From: Dipteris shenzhenensis
Lineage: Eukaryota > Polypodiophyta > Polypodiopsida > Gleicheniales
NCBI GenBank assembly: GCA_047967505.1
Contig: CM106541.1
Length of the DNA: 64,000 nucleotides
Direction: 5' to 3' (one strand)
Shown here: positions 31,355-41,820 of the stretch, piece by piece
How the letters are laid out: the number at the start of each line of letters is the position of its first letter
Position numbering within the stretch: position 1 is the first letter of the stretch
The notes under the pieces: generated by a model
Told to the model about the DNA's origin: nothing
Database searches by the model: none
What the model saw: only the letters and a program-made list of their open reading frames with translations
Made by a program: the position numbers and the translations under genes

Positions 31355-34300
31355 ATGCCTTTCTCAGTTTTCATTCGCTTTGGAGAACACGAATCATTGA
31401 CCATTCGTTTTGACACTCCTTTCCTGGAGGTTTCATTGGTGGAGCTTAAGGAACACTTTCACATTGAGAACGAGGACATTAAGCTGCATCAAGAAATCAG
31501 AATAGATGAGCTTGCCATTGTACTTCCAGTGGTGAACTTAGAGGATGGTCAGAAAGGGTTCAAGATTAGTGGTGGCCAACAATCAACCTTAAGAGTTCAC
31601 ATGTCCTATAAGAGAGGTACTCATGGTGACTTTATGAATCATGAACTGAATAGTTTGGTTTCACTTATAGAGAGGATGCCTTTGAATAGTTCTCTTCATG
31701 TTGCGCTCAAATCTGCAGTTCGGGTGGAGAAGGTTACTGAGCTTTCTCTAACTTACGATGGATATATTGTCTTCGAACTTCCACCTATGCCTAAGGGTTC
31801 ACCAATGTCTGGAATGGAACAGAATGCTGATGGTCATGTTTGGACAAAATATTCCACATGTTCGCAAGACTGCTTCAATGGTGTTGTGAGAATGAGTAGA
31901 TGTTCAGGTTATTTGAGATGTTGTAATTTGGATTGTCCTTTCCTTGAACGAATGGGAATTTTAAATGATAGACAATGGAAAGGAAAGCTTAGGAGGCCTC
32001 CTCTACCTGGTCCCATTGATCCAGCCTTGGGGTCACTTGTGTGCAAGCATTGTGATGCAATACTAGAGTGTGTTTACCTATGCAGTGCTATTATATATTA
32101 TTGCTTTCCCCATAAACAAGTGAAGACAATGAGATGCGCAGTGCATGTGGGTTTCCATGACCATCCAGTTGAAAAAGGTAGAAGTCGAGCAAAGGAAATG
32201 CAAGTAGAGGATCTCATTTCAATGCATGCTAGGTTGAATAAAAATTCCTCTTGCAAACATATCAAGGTGTCTGTGGCACAAGACCTTGTGATGGAGATGA
32301 TGCTAGCAAAAGATGGGGTTGTTGTGGAGCTGCTAGATGATCAAAAGTTCAAAGAAGTGCTTGAAACCATTACACCAATGACCCAGAGAAGGAGGCTTGA
32401 GAGAGTGGTGCAGAGCGCAAGAAGTGAGGCTAGAGGAGGGGATGGTGGAATGGATTCAATACTTGATTCAAAGAGGAGATGCAAATATCCATACCTACAA
32501 AGTATCCTATTTCCTGAACAATTGCAAGATGAACAACAACCACATATCTTCAAAATGTCGACCATTGGTCCAGGATCAGGAGTTGATCTAGTGAATCGCA
32601 TGCGGCCTGGTGGAAGCTTAGGATCATAATGGGTTCATTTTGACCATGTGCATCGAGTGAGGGGATGGTCAACAATGGGTGCTCATGTGTATGACCCATT
32701 CATAAGGGAACTATTAACTATAGCAATATGTGAATTCAAGGTGGAGGATAACCATGCTCAAGTTCGATTCTGGGAGCTACTGAACAATACAATGGAGAAG
32801 AATGGTTTTAAAAAACCTGAATTCCATGGATTCATGGTAGATGGAGCAGGAGCAAATTGGCTGGCTGTCCGCACTATTTACAATGGTGGACTTGAAAATG
32901 TGATGGATGGTAGAGAAAGAACTTGTGTTTTCCATTGGGAGATGAGCATGGTTGAGCACACCAGACGATGCATTAAGCCAAAATTTCAGGAGGAGAATAA
33001 AGTTCTACGTCAGAAGTGGAGAGAGGCAACAACTTAAACTTCTGCAGACCAATGCAAACAAACATTGAACTTGTATTGGTCCCCGATTCATGTGAAGGAG
33101 GGTGAGCTACCAACATTGCATATGTGGCTTGCTTGGTGGGATGTTAGAGTCAACCAGTGGGGGGGAATGTTCTTGCAGCAAGAAGAGCACTCTGGATTTG
33201 TTCCTACAGTGAACCTTACAGAGACAAAACATTCTAGCATGAGAGCAGCACATGGATATGCAAAACACATAACATTGTATGATGCTTGTGCAGCAGATCT
33301 TGCAATGAGTGTCCTTCAGAGTGCCCACTACAATGCCTTTATGAATGGAAGACACTTGGGTACAGGACCAAATTTGGATGCTCTCTAGCGAAGAATACTT
33401 GATGGTAGTGGGTCTGGTAAAGGGGACAAAAATAGGCTTGTGGATTTATCACACACAGTGATTGAAGAGGCTGGGATACAATCTCTTGAGATGAATAGGC
33501 CAATAACAATTCACTGTGAGCATAAGAAGAAAGAGGGGTTCAAAATGTTCAACATCGGTCCATGGAAATGATAGTCATCGACCAGAATACATGACAATGA
33601 CAACAAGGAGAGTGATAGGAAAAAGAAGACAAATTGATTTTAAAAGTCCATCACAGGACATGGTTTGTAGAGAGATAGATATTCATGAAGCCAATTGGGC
33701 GATCAGGAGAACCGAACCACATAGCATTGTCACATGCTTTGGCTACATGGCAGAGAGTCGGAGACGATGTGGGGCACTAATCAATTCACTTGGTAGAAGT
33801 GCAAGTTATGGTGTGCCAGCCCCTTGTTTTAAGGGAAGAAGGCAACATTCTCATGGAGTGATAGAGCAATTTGTATGGTTTTGTAATACTTCTATCACCC
33901 ATACATGGAATGTGGATAAATCCATTCAAGGTGTTCCTGGGGTCTCTCCAGGTGTATGGAAGGTTGCAAGTGGGACATCAATCACTGTAGATGAGAGGGG
34001 TGCCCTTGTAAGGGCAGGGTTCGTATTTAATAGTGATGATTCTATTGGTGTGATGGGACCTCCTTATGCACAACAAATCCATATAGCTAGCCATGTGCGC
34101 CCTTCTCATCGTGATGGAAAGCTTGTTTCATGGAGAAGTAAGTTGAATAAAGATTTCAAGGAAAGGATACACAAGGCACTTACAGAAAATGGGGAGGTGG
34201 TGAGAGAGAACATCATTATTCCACATGAGGTGCATGTATTCCATGTTCGTACAACAGGATCAATGTCCAAGGGGCTAACATATAGTGTCTTGATTTCAGA

Positions 34301-34499
34301 GTTTCCACGTTGCACATGCCTTGATTTCATAGAAAAAGCAAGAAAAAGTCCCTACATGCCTTGGAAGCACATATACTTCGTGTTTATTGTTGTCTTGGGC
34401 TTAAGTGAAATGGTGCATCAGTTTATGCATCAGGCTGCATTGAAAAAAGTTAAATTGTTTCAAGCTCTGGGTGGTAGAAGAAACCCATCAAGTATGTAG
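31355..34499 (+). pseudogene. Mutator-like transposase
   Basis: A nearly uninterrupted ~1,040-codon frame with no visible intron. Residues ~164-275 hold a Cys/His-rich DNA-binding region (pattern with CNLDC, LVCKHC, MRCAVHVGFHDHPVEKG) like the WRKY-GCM1 type zinc fingers of MULE transposases. The catalytic region follows at about 32,640-33,030 (VYDPFIRELLTIA, FHGFMVDGAGANW, RTCVFHWEMSMVEHTRR). A SWIM-like motif lies near 34,305-34,385 (FPRCTCLDF...MPWKHIYFVF), with Trp where the third Cys is expected. In-frame stops at 32,627, 33,035 and 33,386 and one frameshift between about 33,516 and 33,570 disable it. The start at 31,355 is the first Met of the long frame. It would excise and insert the surrounding 14.5-kb element. 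Confidence 0.75.
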
Positions 34500-34700
34500 T
34501 GTATGGCTTGGATGCCCTTTTTTTGCATTTCCTTCAGAATCGGATAATATATGTAGGTGTGCTTCCTTGCATGAAGTTGCACGAAGTTGTATTTATTGAA
34601 GGTGGAAGAAACCCATCAAGCATTTAGTAGGCAGCCTAGATGTCCCTTTTTTATATTTCCTTTGGAAGCGGATGATATACATAGGTGTGCTTCCATGTTT
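34471..34700. repeat. direct repeat at the transposase 3' end
   Basis: GGTGGAAGAAACCCATCAAG through TAGGTGTGCTTCC occurs at 34,471-34,582 and 34,601-34,700 with substitutions. The first copy includes the transposase stop codon. Confidence 0.8.
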
Positions 34701-35097
34701 TGGCAATACATGAAAAAACATTTTGTACAATCATTCCAAGGGTTGGAAGATATTTTGAAGCATCAAATTTTTATATTAATTTTTTTTTGTATGACATATG
34801 CTTTTTGTGCTATGGAGTTAATAACTTTTAGAAAAAAGGTGTCTTCTGACAAAATGAAGAGCAGTTCATGTAATATGTTACTATTCTCATTATTGAAAGC
34901 ATTCAATGTTTTATTTTATCATTACTTTTCCACAGCAAAGGAAACATGATTTGAACATGTACTTCTGGAAACATGCTAGCCAAGATGCAGGCGAGTGGGT
35001 AAGCTTTCTTGGAGCATAAATTGTGATAATTGGTTGTCCTGATGAATATGATGTGGTTGTTATTAAACAGATAACACCTTGCATTGTTGTTTGTCCA
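34701..35097. other. MULE right subterminal region
   Basis: AT-rich sequence with no supported ORF. It presumably holds the transposase 3' untranslated region. Confidence 0.4.
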
Positions 35098-35151
35098 TGC
35101 TCGCTTATTTGGCCTCGCTCGATTTTCTTCGCTCGCTTTTTGGTAATCCTC
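35098..35151 (-). repeat. right terminal inverted repeat
   Basis: The reverse complement starts GAGGATTACCAAAAAGCGAG and carries AGCGAGCG-like units spaced as in the left end. Confidence 0.8.
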
Positions 35152-35160
35152 ACTATGCTG
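35152..35160. repeat. 9-bp target-site duplication, right copy
   Basis: ACTATGCTG, identical to 20,667-20,675. hAT coding sequence continues at 35,161. Confidence 0.9.
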
Positions 35161-35770
35161 CATCCATACTTTTTTCATTTCTCTCGAAATTGCAGCAACT
35201 CTTGATCTATGCATACCACCTCATTTCTTAGCTCCGAAGTGCGCAAGGCTTTGTAAGATGGAGGCTTAAAGCTGGGCCCAACTTGGCCAATTGCATGAAA
35301 CATCTCCAAAAAATATGGACTCCTCACCTTCCAATGAGGAATGTCCTCTACAAAGAAAAAGCGTTGAAGAGCAATTTAGGCATCCTTCCGTGCCTGGGAC
35401 TCCCATGCCTTGGCCAAGGCTCCCTTTGACACCTGCTGTTTCTTTTGCTGTGGCTCATGTGCATATGCACTTGCAACACCACTCTCCCAGGCATCTCCCA
35501 AATCAGCCATATCTCCATCAACCTCTTCTGAAAATTTGTTTTAGCTACCTTTGCTTGCAACCTTCTACAAGTGTCTCTCACATTTTCATGGGGAGAGGTA
35601 CAAGGGTCAACCCCAAAGCCTGCAAGCCCAAGAAAGTGTGCTCTAATGCGAGTAGGTCCTCCATCCCATTTGTGAGGGCAATACTTGCATTTACATGTGA
35701 ACTGCCCCTTTCCCAAAGGCTTCACAGTCTCCACAAATTCCCACTCAGCTCCTTTCCCTCTTCCCATCTG

Positions 35771-35773
<3 letters not shown>
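35161..35773 (-). pseudogene. hAT transposase, N-terminal half with BED zinc finger
   Basis: The minus-strand ORF starting at 35,773 encodes a BED-type finger (FTCKCKYCPHKWDGGPTRIRAH, of which the key residues are C-x-C-x2-C and R-x3-H). It is followed after frame breaks by PPSYKALRTSELRNEVVCID at about 35,215-35,283, the region joining BED to DUF659. The piece 35,161-35,283 is nearly identical to 20,337-20,460, showing it is part of the internally duplicated hAT gene. The rest of the protein continues at 20,675 beyond the inserted MULE. Confidence 0.8.

Positions 35774-35809
<36 letters not shown>
35769..35809. repeat. (GA)n microsatellite
   Basis: About twenty GA units just upstream of the BED-finger ORF start, probably in the hAT 5' leader. 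Confidence 0.95.
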
Positions 35810-35811
<2 letters not shown>

Positions 35812-36341
35812 CTGAAATTTAGACTACAAGAAAACTTCAACACTCATTCAACAGATGAGATGGGAGAGAGAAGAGGGAGTGACCTCGGTCCTCCTTGCAA
35901 GTTGTAACTTGTCGGTGGATTGAAGCTCCAAATTCCAAGCAAGAAGGGACAACTTGCAAGGCTGCTGGTGAAGGCTGGAGGCTGGAACCTGGCTATACGG
36001 CTGGCTGCTGGAGTATGGTCCTATATGGATAGGAAGTTGTAGGCTACAGGAGTGCCTCGTACGGAGTATGGAATATGCCTCAGGCACACCTTGGTTTTTA
36101 TGTGTGAGTGCTAGAGGCACAGTTAGGTGCCCACAAGCATAGTTAGGTGGTGGAGAGCCACATAGGATGATTGAGAGAATCTAGGAGCAGATTGAGGAGA
36201 TGATTGTGGAGCTCTGAAGTCATCAGTGATGTCAGTGAGCATGTATGAGGTGCCTACTTAAGGACCTCACTCTTCTTCATTCTATAATGCAAGTATTCTG
36301 AGTTTGTGTCCACTCTTTCCTTTCCTTTCAGGTTACCAACA

Positions 36342-36355
36342 TGGTATCAGAGACC
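36342..36355 (+). promoter_or_regulatory. primer-binding site
   Basis: TGGTATCAGAGACC directly after the left LTR, the initiator Met tRNA type. Confidence 0.8.
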
Positions 36356-37184
36356 TTTGATCCCCCTTGAGTCCATTTCTGCCACATCATCTTCTTCTTC
36401 CCCATTTTCCTCCTTCTTCCCAAAATCTTTGAGAGCTTGGTTCTCTTCCTACAAACAATCATTGCCCAAACCCTCTGAGCTGCAAACTCCTCTAGTATAG
36501 GCGAACTTCCACCTACAAGCAATTGAAAAAAAAATGTCTCTGTTGGCTGCCATTCTCCAAAGAGCACATTTCTTCTACTACTCAATACTCCCTGCCTGCT
36601 ATGCCATTGCTTGAGCCCTCTCAGGAGTGGATGGGCGACCTCAAGACGAAGATTTTGAGCCATTTTTCAGCTCATTTGGTTTAGTAACGAAGGAGAAATC
36701 GTCAAAACTCAGGTTCATACTGTAGCAACTCCCTCGGGCAATAGCGTGTGCCATTTTGTCCAACCTCTATGTTGGATCCTCTATGGTATATGAGCTTTCT
36801 TTTGCTTCAAAAAGCCCTCTTTTCCTTGCTTTGAAGAGTGAGCTACAAGCCCTCCAAGTTCAATCCTTCGGTTTTGACAGTTTTGACAAGTTTTTGAAGA
36901 TGATGCTACATAAAATGCTACTCTAGCACTTTTGAGTTTTTGAAGTTTTCAATAGCATCAGTACAAGTGTGGCTTCAGTTTTTCTTTGAATTGCTAGACC
37001 TGGTTTTGATTGGAAAGTATTCATTTTAGCCACCTCTATGAAGCATATAAGTGAAAGCATCATTGTTTAAAATTTGGTCACAAGACTTTGCTACATTAAA
37101 CGCTTATATTTTAAAGCATTTCAGTTAATATTCTAAGCCCTGTAAGAGAGAAGACACTACCCAATACCTGGGTTAGACCCTCTC

Positions 37185-37586
37185 ATGGCTTGCTTATGCA
37201 AAATATGTGAAAAGCCTAAACATAAAGCAATGTCTTGTTATGCTACAAAGGATGAAAATGCCAACCTGACTTCCTTGTTGAAGATTGCCAAAACAATGGT
37301 TGCCAAAAAGGAAGCAACTACAAAGCCAGAGATCTACCCTCTCATGGCACTTTTATTTGACTCCAAGTACAAGAAAAAGATGAAGGTCCTAAGATATGCT
37401 TCTCTACACAACTATGGAGATGATAAGATAATTGTTTTCTTGAAGGATATGATTTTCAGATCCACTTGTTCTATCATAGTACCATATTATAAGGCACTAG
37501 ACACTGCCCATGTGGTAAGACCTTGCCTTGACATGGATATTTTGCCTCCACAAGATGAGGCATCCCATGAAGATTATGCATTTTAA
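37185..37586 (+). CDS. uncharacterised 133-aa ORF inside LTR element
   Basis: An intact frame starting MACLCKICEKPKHKAMSCYA. Its Cys/His pattern at residues 4-18 (C-x-C-x2-C...H-x4-C) is loosely like a metal-binding knuckle but not a standard CCHC box. The remainder is mixed, with a Lys-rich stretch and no motif I know. It ends TAA at 37,584. It may be the remains of gag or a captured host fragment. The low divergence of the flanking LTRs means an intact frame could simply reflect youth. Confidence 0.35.
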   Translation: MACLCKICEKPKHKAMSCYATKDENANLTSLLKIAKTMVAKKEATTKPEIYPLMALLFDSKYKKKMKVLRYASLHNYGDDKIIVFLKDMIFRSTCSIIVPYYKALDTAHVVRPCLDMDILPPQDEASHEDYAF

Positions 37587-37958
37587 ATCATCTCTATGTA
37601 TGCTCCAGATCTCTCTTTTTATGTCAAGGTACTCAGCCTGGATAGTCCTCCAAAATGAATGAAATAAACTATTGTGTTTTTATGCTTTGTAAACACCTCT
37701 GGTCACCTTATGATGTAGGCCATGTGTATGTTTTTCTCCATGGTACCTCCTGTAGACATTGTGTGCATGTACATGCAGGGGAGATAACCATTGGAAAGTC
37801 TTTTTGTATCCCTTTTGTTTACCTTACACCCATGGGAACCCTTGCTAGCATGAGAACCTAGCCATAGATTTATCCTTGACCACCATGAGATGGCATGAGA
37901 AACTATGAGACTAGATGTATCCTTGACATAGCCTGAGGCATTCCCTTGAGGGGAGGTT

Positions 37959-38246
37959 TGTTGGGATATCTCAAGGTGTATGCCTCAGGCACACCTTGGT
38001 TTTTATGTGTGAGTGCTAGAGGCATAGTTAGGTGCCCACAAGCACAGTTAGGTGGTGGAGAGCCACATAGGATGATTGAGAGAATCTAGGAGCAGATTGA
38101 GGAGATGATTATGGAGCTCTGAAGTCATCAGTGATGTCAGTGAGCATGTATGAGGTGCCTACTTAAGGACCTCACTCTTCTTCATTCTATAATGCAAGTA
38201 TTCTGAGTTTGTGTCCACTCTTTCCTTTCCTTTCAGCTTACCAACA
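37959..38246 (+). repeat. right LTR of the 2.2-kb element
   Basis: A 288-bp LTR beginning TGTTGGGATATC and ending TTACCAACA. It contains TACTTAAGGACCTC, a plausible promoter-proximal region before the R start. Confidence 0.8.
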
Positions 38247-39779
38247 CTATGTACAAAACTCTAGTTGCTTTCACTGAACCTGAGCCATCCTTCTTGAAAG
38301 GAAGGCCATGTAATTTGCCAAGAGAACGTTGCACACCCCTCACAAACTTCATTGGCTGGTTGCTATAATTTCGACATTCCATGAACCATTTCGTTGTTGT
38401 ACAAGTAGGCCAATGCTCTATGATGAACATGACCAAACCTGGCATGCCATAAATGACTCAGAGAAGCAAAAGAGATAGCCAAAGCATGCTGAACATAGGG
38501 TTGAGCATCAAGCTTATATAGCCCTTTCTCATAAGTAGTTGCCACAATTTCATACCCTTTCTTGGGATCCTTGATCCTGCATTGATCATCTTGAAACTCA
38601 ACAAGCATGTGTTGATCATCAGCAATAGAAGGAACTGAAATTAAGTTCTTTCTCAAATCTGGGACATACCAAACATCACGGATGCATTTTTTCTTGCCTG
38701 AATTCAAAAGGATGGGAACATCTCCCACTCCTGTGATGTCCTGTGATGCATCATTTGCACATGTAACCTGTGTGCTATAAACAAGTGAGATTTCCACAAA
38801 CCACTCCATTCTAATAGTCATGTGCTTAGTAGCACCACTATCCAAATACCATGTATCAATGGCAGCAAAAGGAGCATCAATAGACTTAACATGTGCGATA
38901 GAATCCCCCCTAGCATCAAAGCTATCTTGAACTGCATCAAACACAAAATCTTTGTCCTCTTGTGCAAAGTGTGGCTGTGGTGGAGCATTTGCATTTTCAA
39001 TTGGTACAACACAATCACTGCTTGTGGCTTGCCTTTTCTTCTTATTAGCAATCCTTTTCAGACACTCTGCAATAAAATGACATGGATGTTTACATTAATT
39101 GCATTTGCCCTTCTTCACCTTAGGACCTTAATTTGCATTCGCCTCATTCTTGGGCTGATATGTATGGCTGTTCTTTTTCTGAAAATGACCTCCCCTTTGC
39201 TGAAATTTGCCCTTTCCTTGGGTGGCAAGTGCTTGCTCACCTTGATGGAAGGAATGGGCAAAATTGGATATCCTCTCCTCTTCCTGTAACAACAACCCAA
39301 CTAGCTCATCAAATGAGATATGGGCTGCCTTGAGCATAATAGTCAAAGAGGTAACAAATGTGGCATAAGAGGGAGCCAAGCTGTTGAGAGTGATAGAGAC
39401 TAATTTCTTGTCCTCTATTTCCTCATAGCTGATCTCTAAGATTAGTGATTCTTGTAATGTGCTTTGTGATGGATGGTCTGACCTTCTTGTATGGAAAGCT
39501 CCTTGAGCTTATTGGTCAATGCAATGACCTTGCCTCATTCTTGACATGATACATGGTTGCCCAACTTTTCCCATACATCCTTTGCATCTGTGCATGACTT
39601 AATGGTTGTCATAATGTGCCTCTCCATTGATGAAGCAATCAAGAACAAAGCTTGGGCATTTCTACGGTCAAACTTCATTTGCTTCTCATTAGGAGTGGCA
39701 ATAGAAGAAGTAGAAGTGGTGGTAGAGGATGAGCTAGTACTATATGCAATAGGCCTAGTCTCATCACCACTCACAATAT
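38247..39779 (-). pseudogene. Ty1/copia gag-protease-integrase relic
   Basis: The minus strand reads copia domains in order. Gag: NIVSGDETRP, then FDRRNAQALFLIASSMERHI at about 39,640-39,700. A zinc knuckle follows near 39,080-39,115 (C-x2-C-x4-H-x4-C with a stop at one spacer position). The protease is WYLDSGATKHMT (about 38,835-38,870, catalytic DSG intact). Pre-integrase is HLWHARFGHVHHRALAYLY. The integrase zinc region is GKLHGLPFKKDG, with a frameshift before it. The integrase is cut at 38,246 by an LTR element. Upstream gag continues past a second inserted element at 41,153, where the preceding residues read NLWDI. RT and RNase H are missing, so it is a dead fragment. Confidence 0.8.
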
Positions 39780-40020
39780 TGTTAGAACATGAAGTCAAGT
39801 GTGAGTGTGTCCTAGAGTCCAAGGGTGTCCTATAGTTGTGTGGGTGTGGATGTGTCTAGTAGGTGAGGTATTAATGCCACCTCCTATTGTTTGGTGTGTG
39901 AGAAGATAAGGCTTCCCAGCCTATAAAATAGGCATTGTACTGCATGCTATCTATCAATCACATCAGTTGTTTTGTGCCCCAAATATGTTTCCATCATGTG
40001 ATTATTCCTTGGTTCCTTCA
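39780..40020 (+). repeat. left LTR of the 1.4-kb element
   Basis: TG...CA ends. A TATAAAATAGGCA box at about 39,922 probably starts transcription, and the right LTR has TATAAAATGGG at the same place. Confidence 0.85.
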
Positions 40021-40920
40021 TGTGGTATCATAGCTATCTCCTGGTCAACCTCTCCTCAAGCTGCATTCTCCATGGACTCGAGATTTTCTGCAGACACAAC
40101 TCTCATGGCTAGCTTTCCATAGTTGTTGCCTTAAACTTTATCACCTGACATTGAGAGTGCTTTCAACTCATTGCTGCTCTGCCTCATCAACATCGGAAGC
40201 ATACTTTGTCACTAAAAAGGTTGATCGTGAGTAGCTTCTACAACCTAAAGAGAGATCAATCTCAACCTCATGGTAGTCGGTCATTAGCAACTCAAGATAT
40301 ATGTAGCTCCTCAATGAAGACGTTCTCTTTCAAAGCACGAGGTTTCACAGGTTTTAGCGAAATCGTGGGAGTCCAATAAACTCTTTGAAAGATTAGTGCG
40401 CTTCTAGTTTTCCTCAAGTCGGAATTTCCTCCCATCCTCGTACGACAGAGGGGTGTCCATCAATTCCATGCTGAACCGATTGTGCGAGAGGGTTATTGAC
40501 AACACTAAAAATTCTTGTCACGCTGCCTCAACCTCCACGCCTCAATTGCATTTTATCTGTTGCAGCTCGAGGTTTGCTGAATTCTATTTATCGCACCATC
40601 AAACATGTGCCCATTTGATCACTAGCATACGTAAAATCCTTTACTATTGGCTATAGTTCCTGAGCCACAATTTTGGAGACGTCGTCTTTTTCCATGATCT
40701 CTTTCAGTCTATGATATCTGTCGATTATGAAAGACCACCATCCTTTGGGCTGAGATATCTTGACATGTATCTATGTGAGCCTCTGAGCATGTTGATTCTC
40801 AAGCCATGAGAGCACTCCTTTGAACACACTCAGAGTTTAGTCTCTGAGTTACACAGGGTACGTAGTTTAGTAGTCTTATCACTGTCATGTTTAGTCCCTC
40901 ACCTTTCCTTCATGGGGGGG

Positions 40921-41152
40921 TGTTAGAACATGAAGCCAAGTGTGAGTGTGTCCTAGAGTCCTAGGGTGTGTGTGGGTTTGAATGTGTCTAGTAGGTGAGG
41001 CATTAATGTCACCTCCTAGTGTTTGCTATGTGAAAAGATAAGGCTTTCCAGCCTATAAAATGGGTATTTTACTTCATGCTATCTATCAATCACATCAGTT
41101 GTTCTCTACCCCATATTTGTTTTCATCATTGGATTGTTCCCTGGTTCCTTTA
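40921..41152 (+). repeat. right LTR of the 1.4-kb element
   Basis: Matches the left LTR with scattered substitutions and a small deletion near CCTAGGGTGTGTG. The terminal CA is changed to TA. Confidence 0.85.
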
Positions 41153-41159
41153 AATATCC

Positions 41160-41820
41160 CATAAGTTCTTGCAAGAGTTGCATAAGAAGCTGAAGGGAGA
41201 GATTTAAGAACATCTTAGAGGAGAAGTGAAGAGCTCTGTAGACACACAAGTTCAAAAGGAAGTGAAGGAGCAAGCTAAAAGGAAGCTTAACTCAAAGAAA
41301 ATTAGAATTAGAGGACTATCAGACAATTGGTTTGTAGCTGAAGCTACTGACAGTGAGAATTTTGAAAAAATCAGTAAAGCTCTACCAAGAATTGATTGGG
41401 GACATGCAGATTTTGGGGTTATTTAGAAGCTCGTGGAATTCTCACTTTTAGCACAAGAGAAGAAAGAACACGGATTCTTCGACGATCCAACAAGTTGAAA
41501 GGATTTTTAGTGTGGTTTGCAGAGGAGCTCACTAAAACCCAGCTAAAGAGCAAAGCCTTTGAGCTTGCAAAGGTGAAGGCGGCTAGAAAAGAATGCAGAT
41601 GGTCTATCTACAGAGATGGCAAGGCATTGATCAGAGACTTCAAAGCTAAACCTAAAGAGTCTCGGTCTATAACTAATGTATCATCTTCATTTGCTTTATC
41701 TTTTTCGTTCTTTTGGTTTCAATGAACTAGATGTAATCGGAACTTCAAGTTATACCTATGTCATTTACGACATATGACATAATATTAAAACATTCTTTCT
41801 TTGCTCAAAAAAAGAAAAAA
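41160..41820 (+). pseudogene. LINE ORF1-like relic with A-rich tail
   Basis: A plus-strand coiled coil (QVQKEVKEQAKRKLNSKK) is followed by IRIRGLS and, after a frame change near 41,400, by the diagnostic C-terminal block RILRRSNKLKGFLVWF-EELT-KTQ...ARKECRWSIYRDGKALI. This is the coiled coil / RNA-binding / C-terminal order of LINE-type ORF1 proteins, which coat element RNA. The sequence ends 100 bp later with AATATTAAAAC and an A-rich tail (41,807-41,821). No RT follows, which is unusual because ORF1 is normally the 5' gene. It could be an ORF1-only half-LINE or an internally deleted copy. Confidence 0.55.

Larger units (their letters stand above)
20676..35151 (+). mobile_element. 14.5-kb Mutator-like element carrying a ParB-methyltransferase gene
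   Basis: The ends are inverted repeats of about 54 bp with several mismatches, starting GAGG on each strand and rich in AGCGAGCG units. A perfect 9-bp target duplication flanks it, and the hAT gene resumes on both sides. A 9-bp duplication is typical of Mutator-like elements, which agrees with the MULE-like transposase inside. Contents left to right: a ten-exon minus-strand gene (ParB-like plus DNA methyltransferase-like), a palindrome-rich central region with possible captured fragments, the plus-strand transposase, and a 3' region with a direct repeat. The transposase and cargo both have stops, so this copy is non-autonomous now. Intact relatives elsewhere are likely but not visible here. 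Confidence 0.85.
36069..38246 (+). mobile_element. 2.2-kb non-autonomous LTR retrotransposon
   Basis: LTRs at about 36,069-36,341 and 37,959-38,246 differ at only about four positions over ~268 bp. A primer site TGGTATCAGAGACC follows the left LTR at 36,342, and a purine tract GAGGGGAGG precedes the right LTR, which starts TGTTGGGATATC. The first ~20 bp of the left LTR are missing or replaced at the junction with hAT leader sequence, so no target duplication is visible. There are no RT, integrase or protease motifs. One intact ORF lies inside (37,185-37,586). It interrupts copia integrase sequence at 38,246. Confidence 0.85.
39780..41152 (+). mobile_element. 1.4-kb LTR element without coding sequence, in copia gag
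   Basis: Direct LTRs lie at 39,780-40,020 (241 bp, TGTTAGAACATG...TTCCTTCA) and 40,921-41,152. A primer site TGGTATCATAGC lies at 40,023, and a purine tract (ATGGGGGGG) ends at 40,920. A 5-bp target duplication AATAT flanks it (39,775-39,779 and 41,153-41,157). Removing the element joins copia gag as LWDI-VSGDE in one frame, confirming the site. The interior (about 900 bp) has only short ORFs, so it is a TRIM-like non-autonomous element. Confidence 0.9.
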
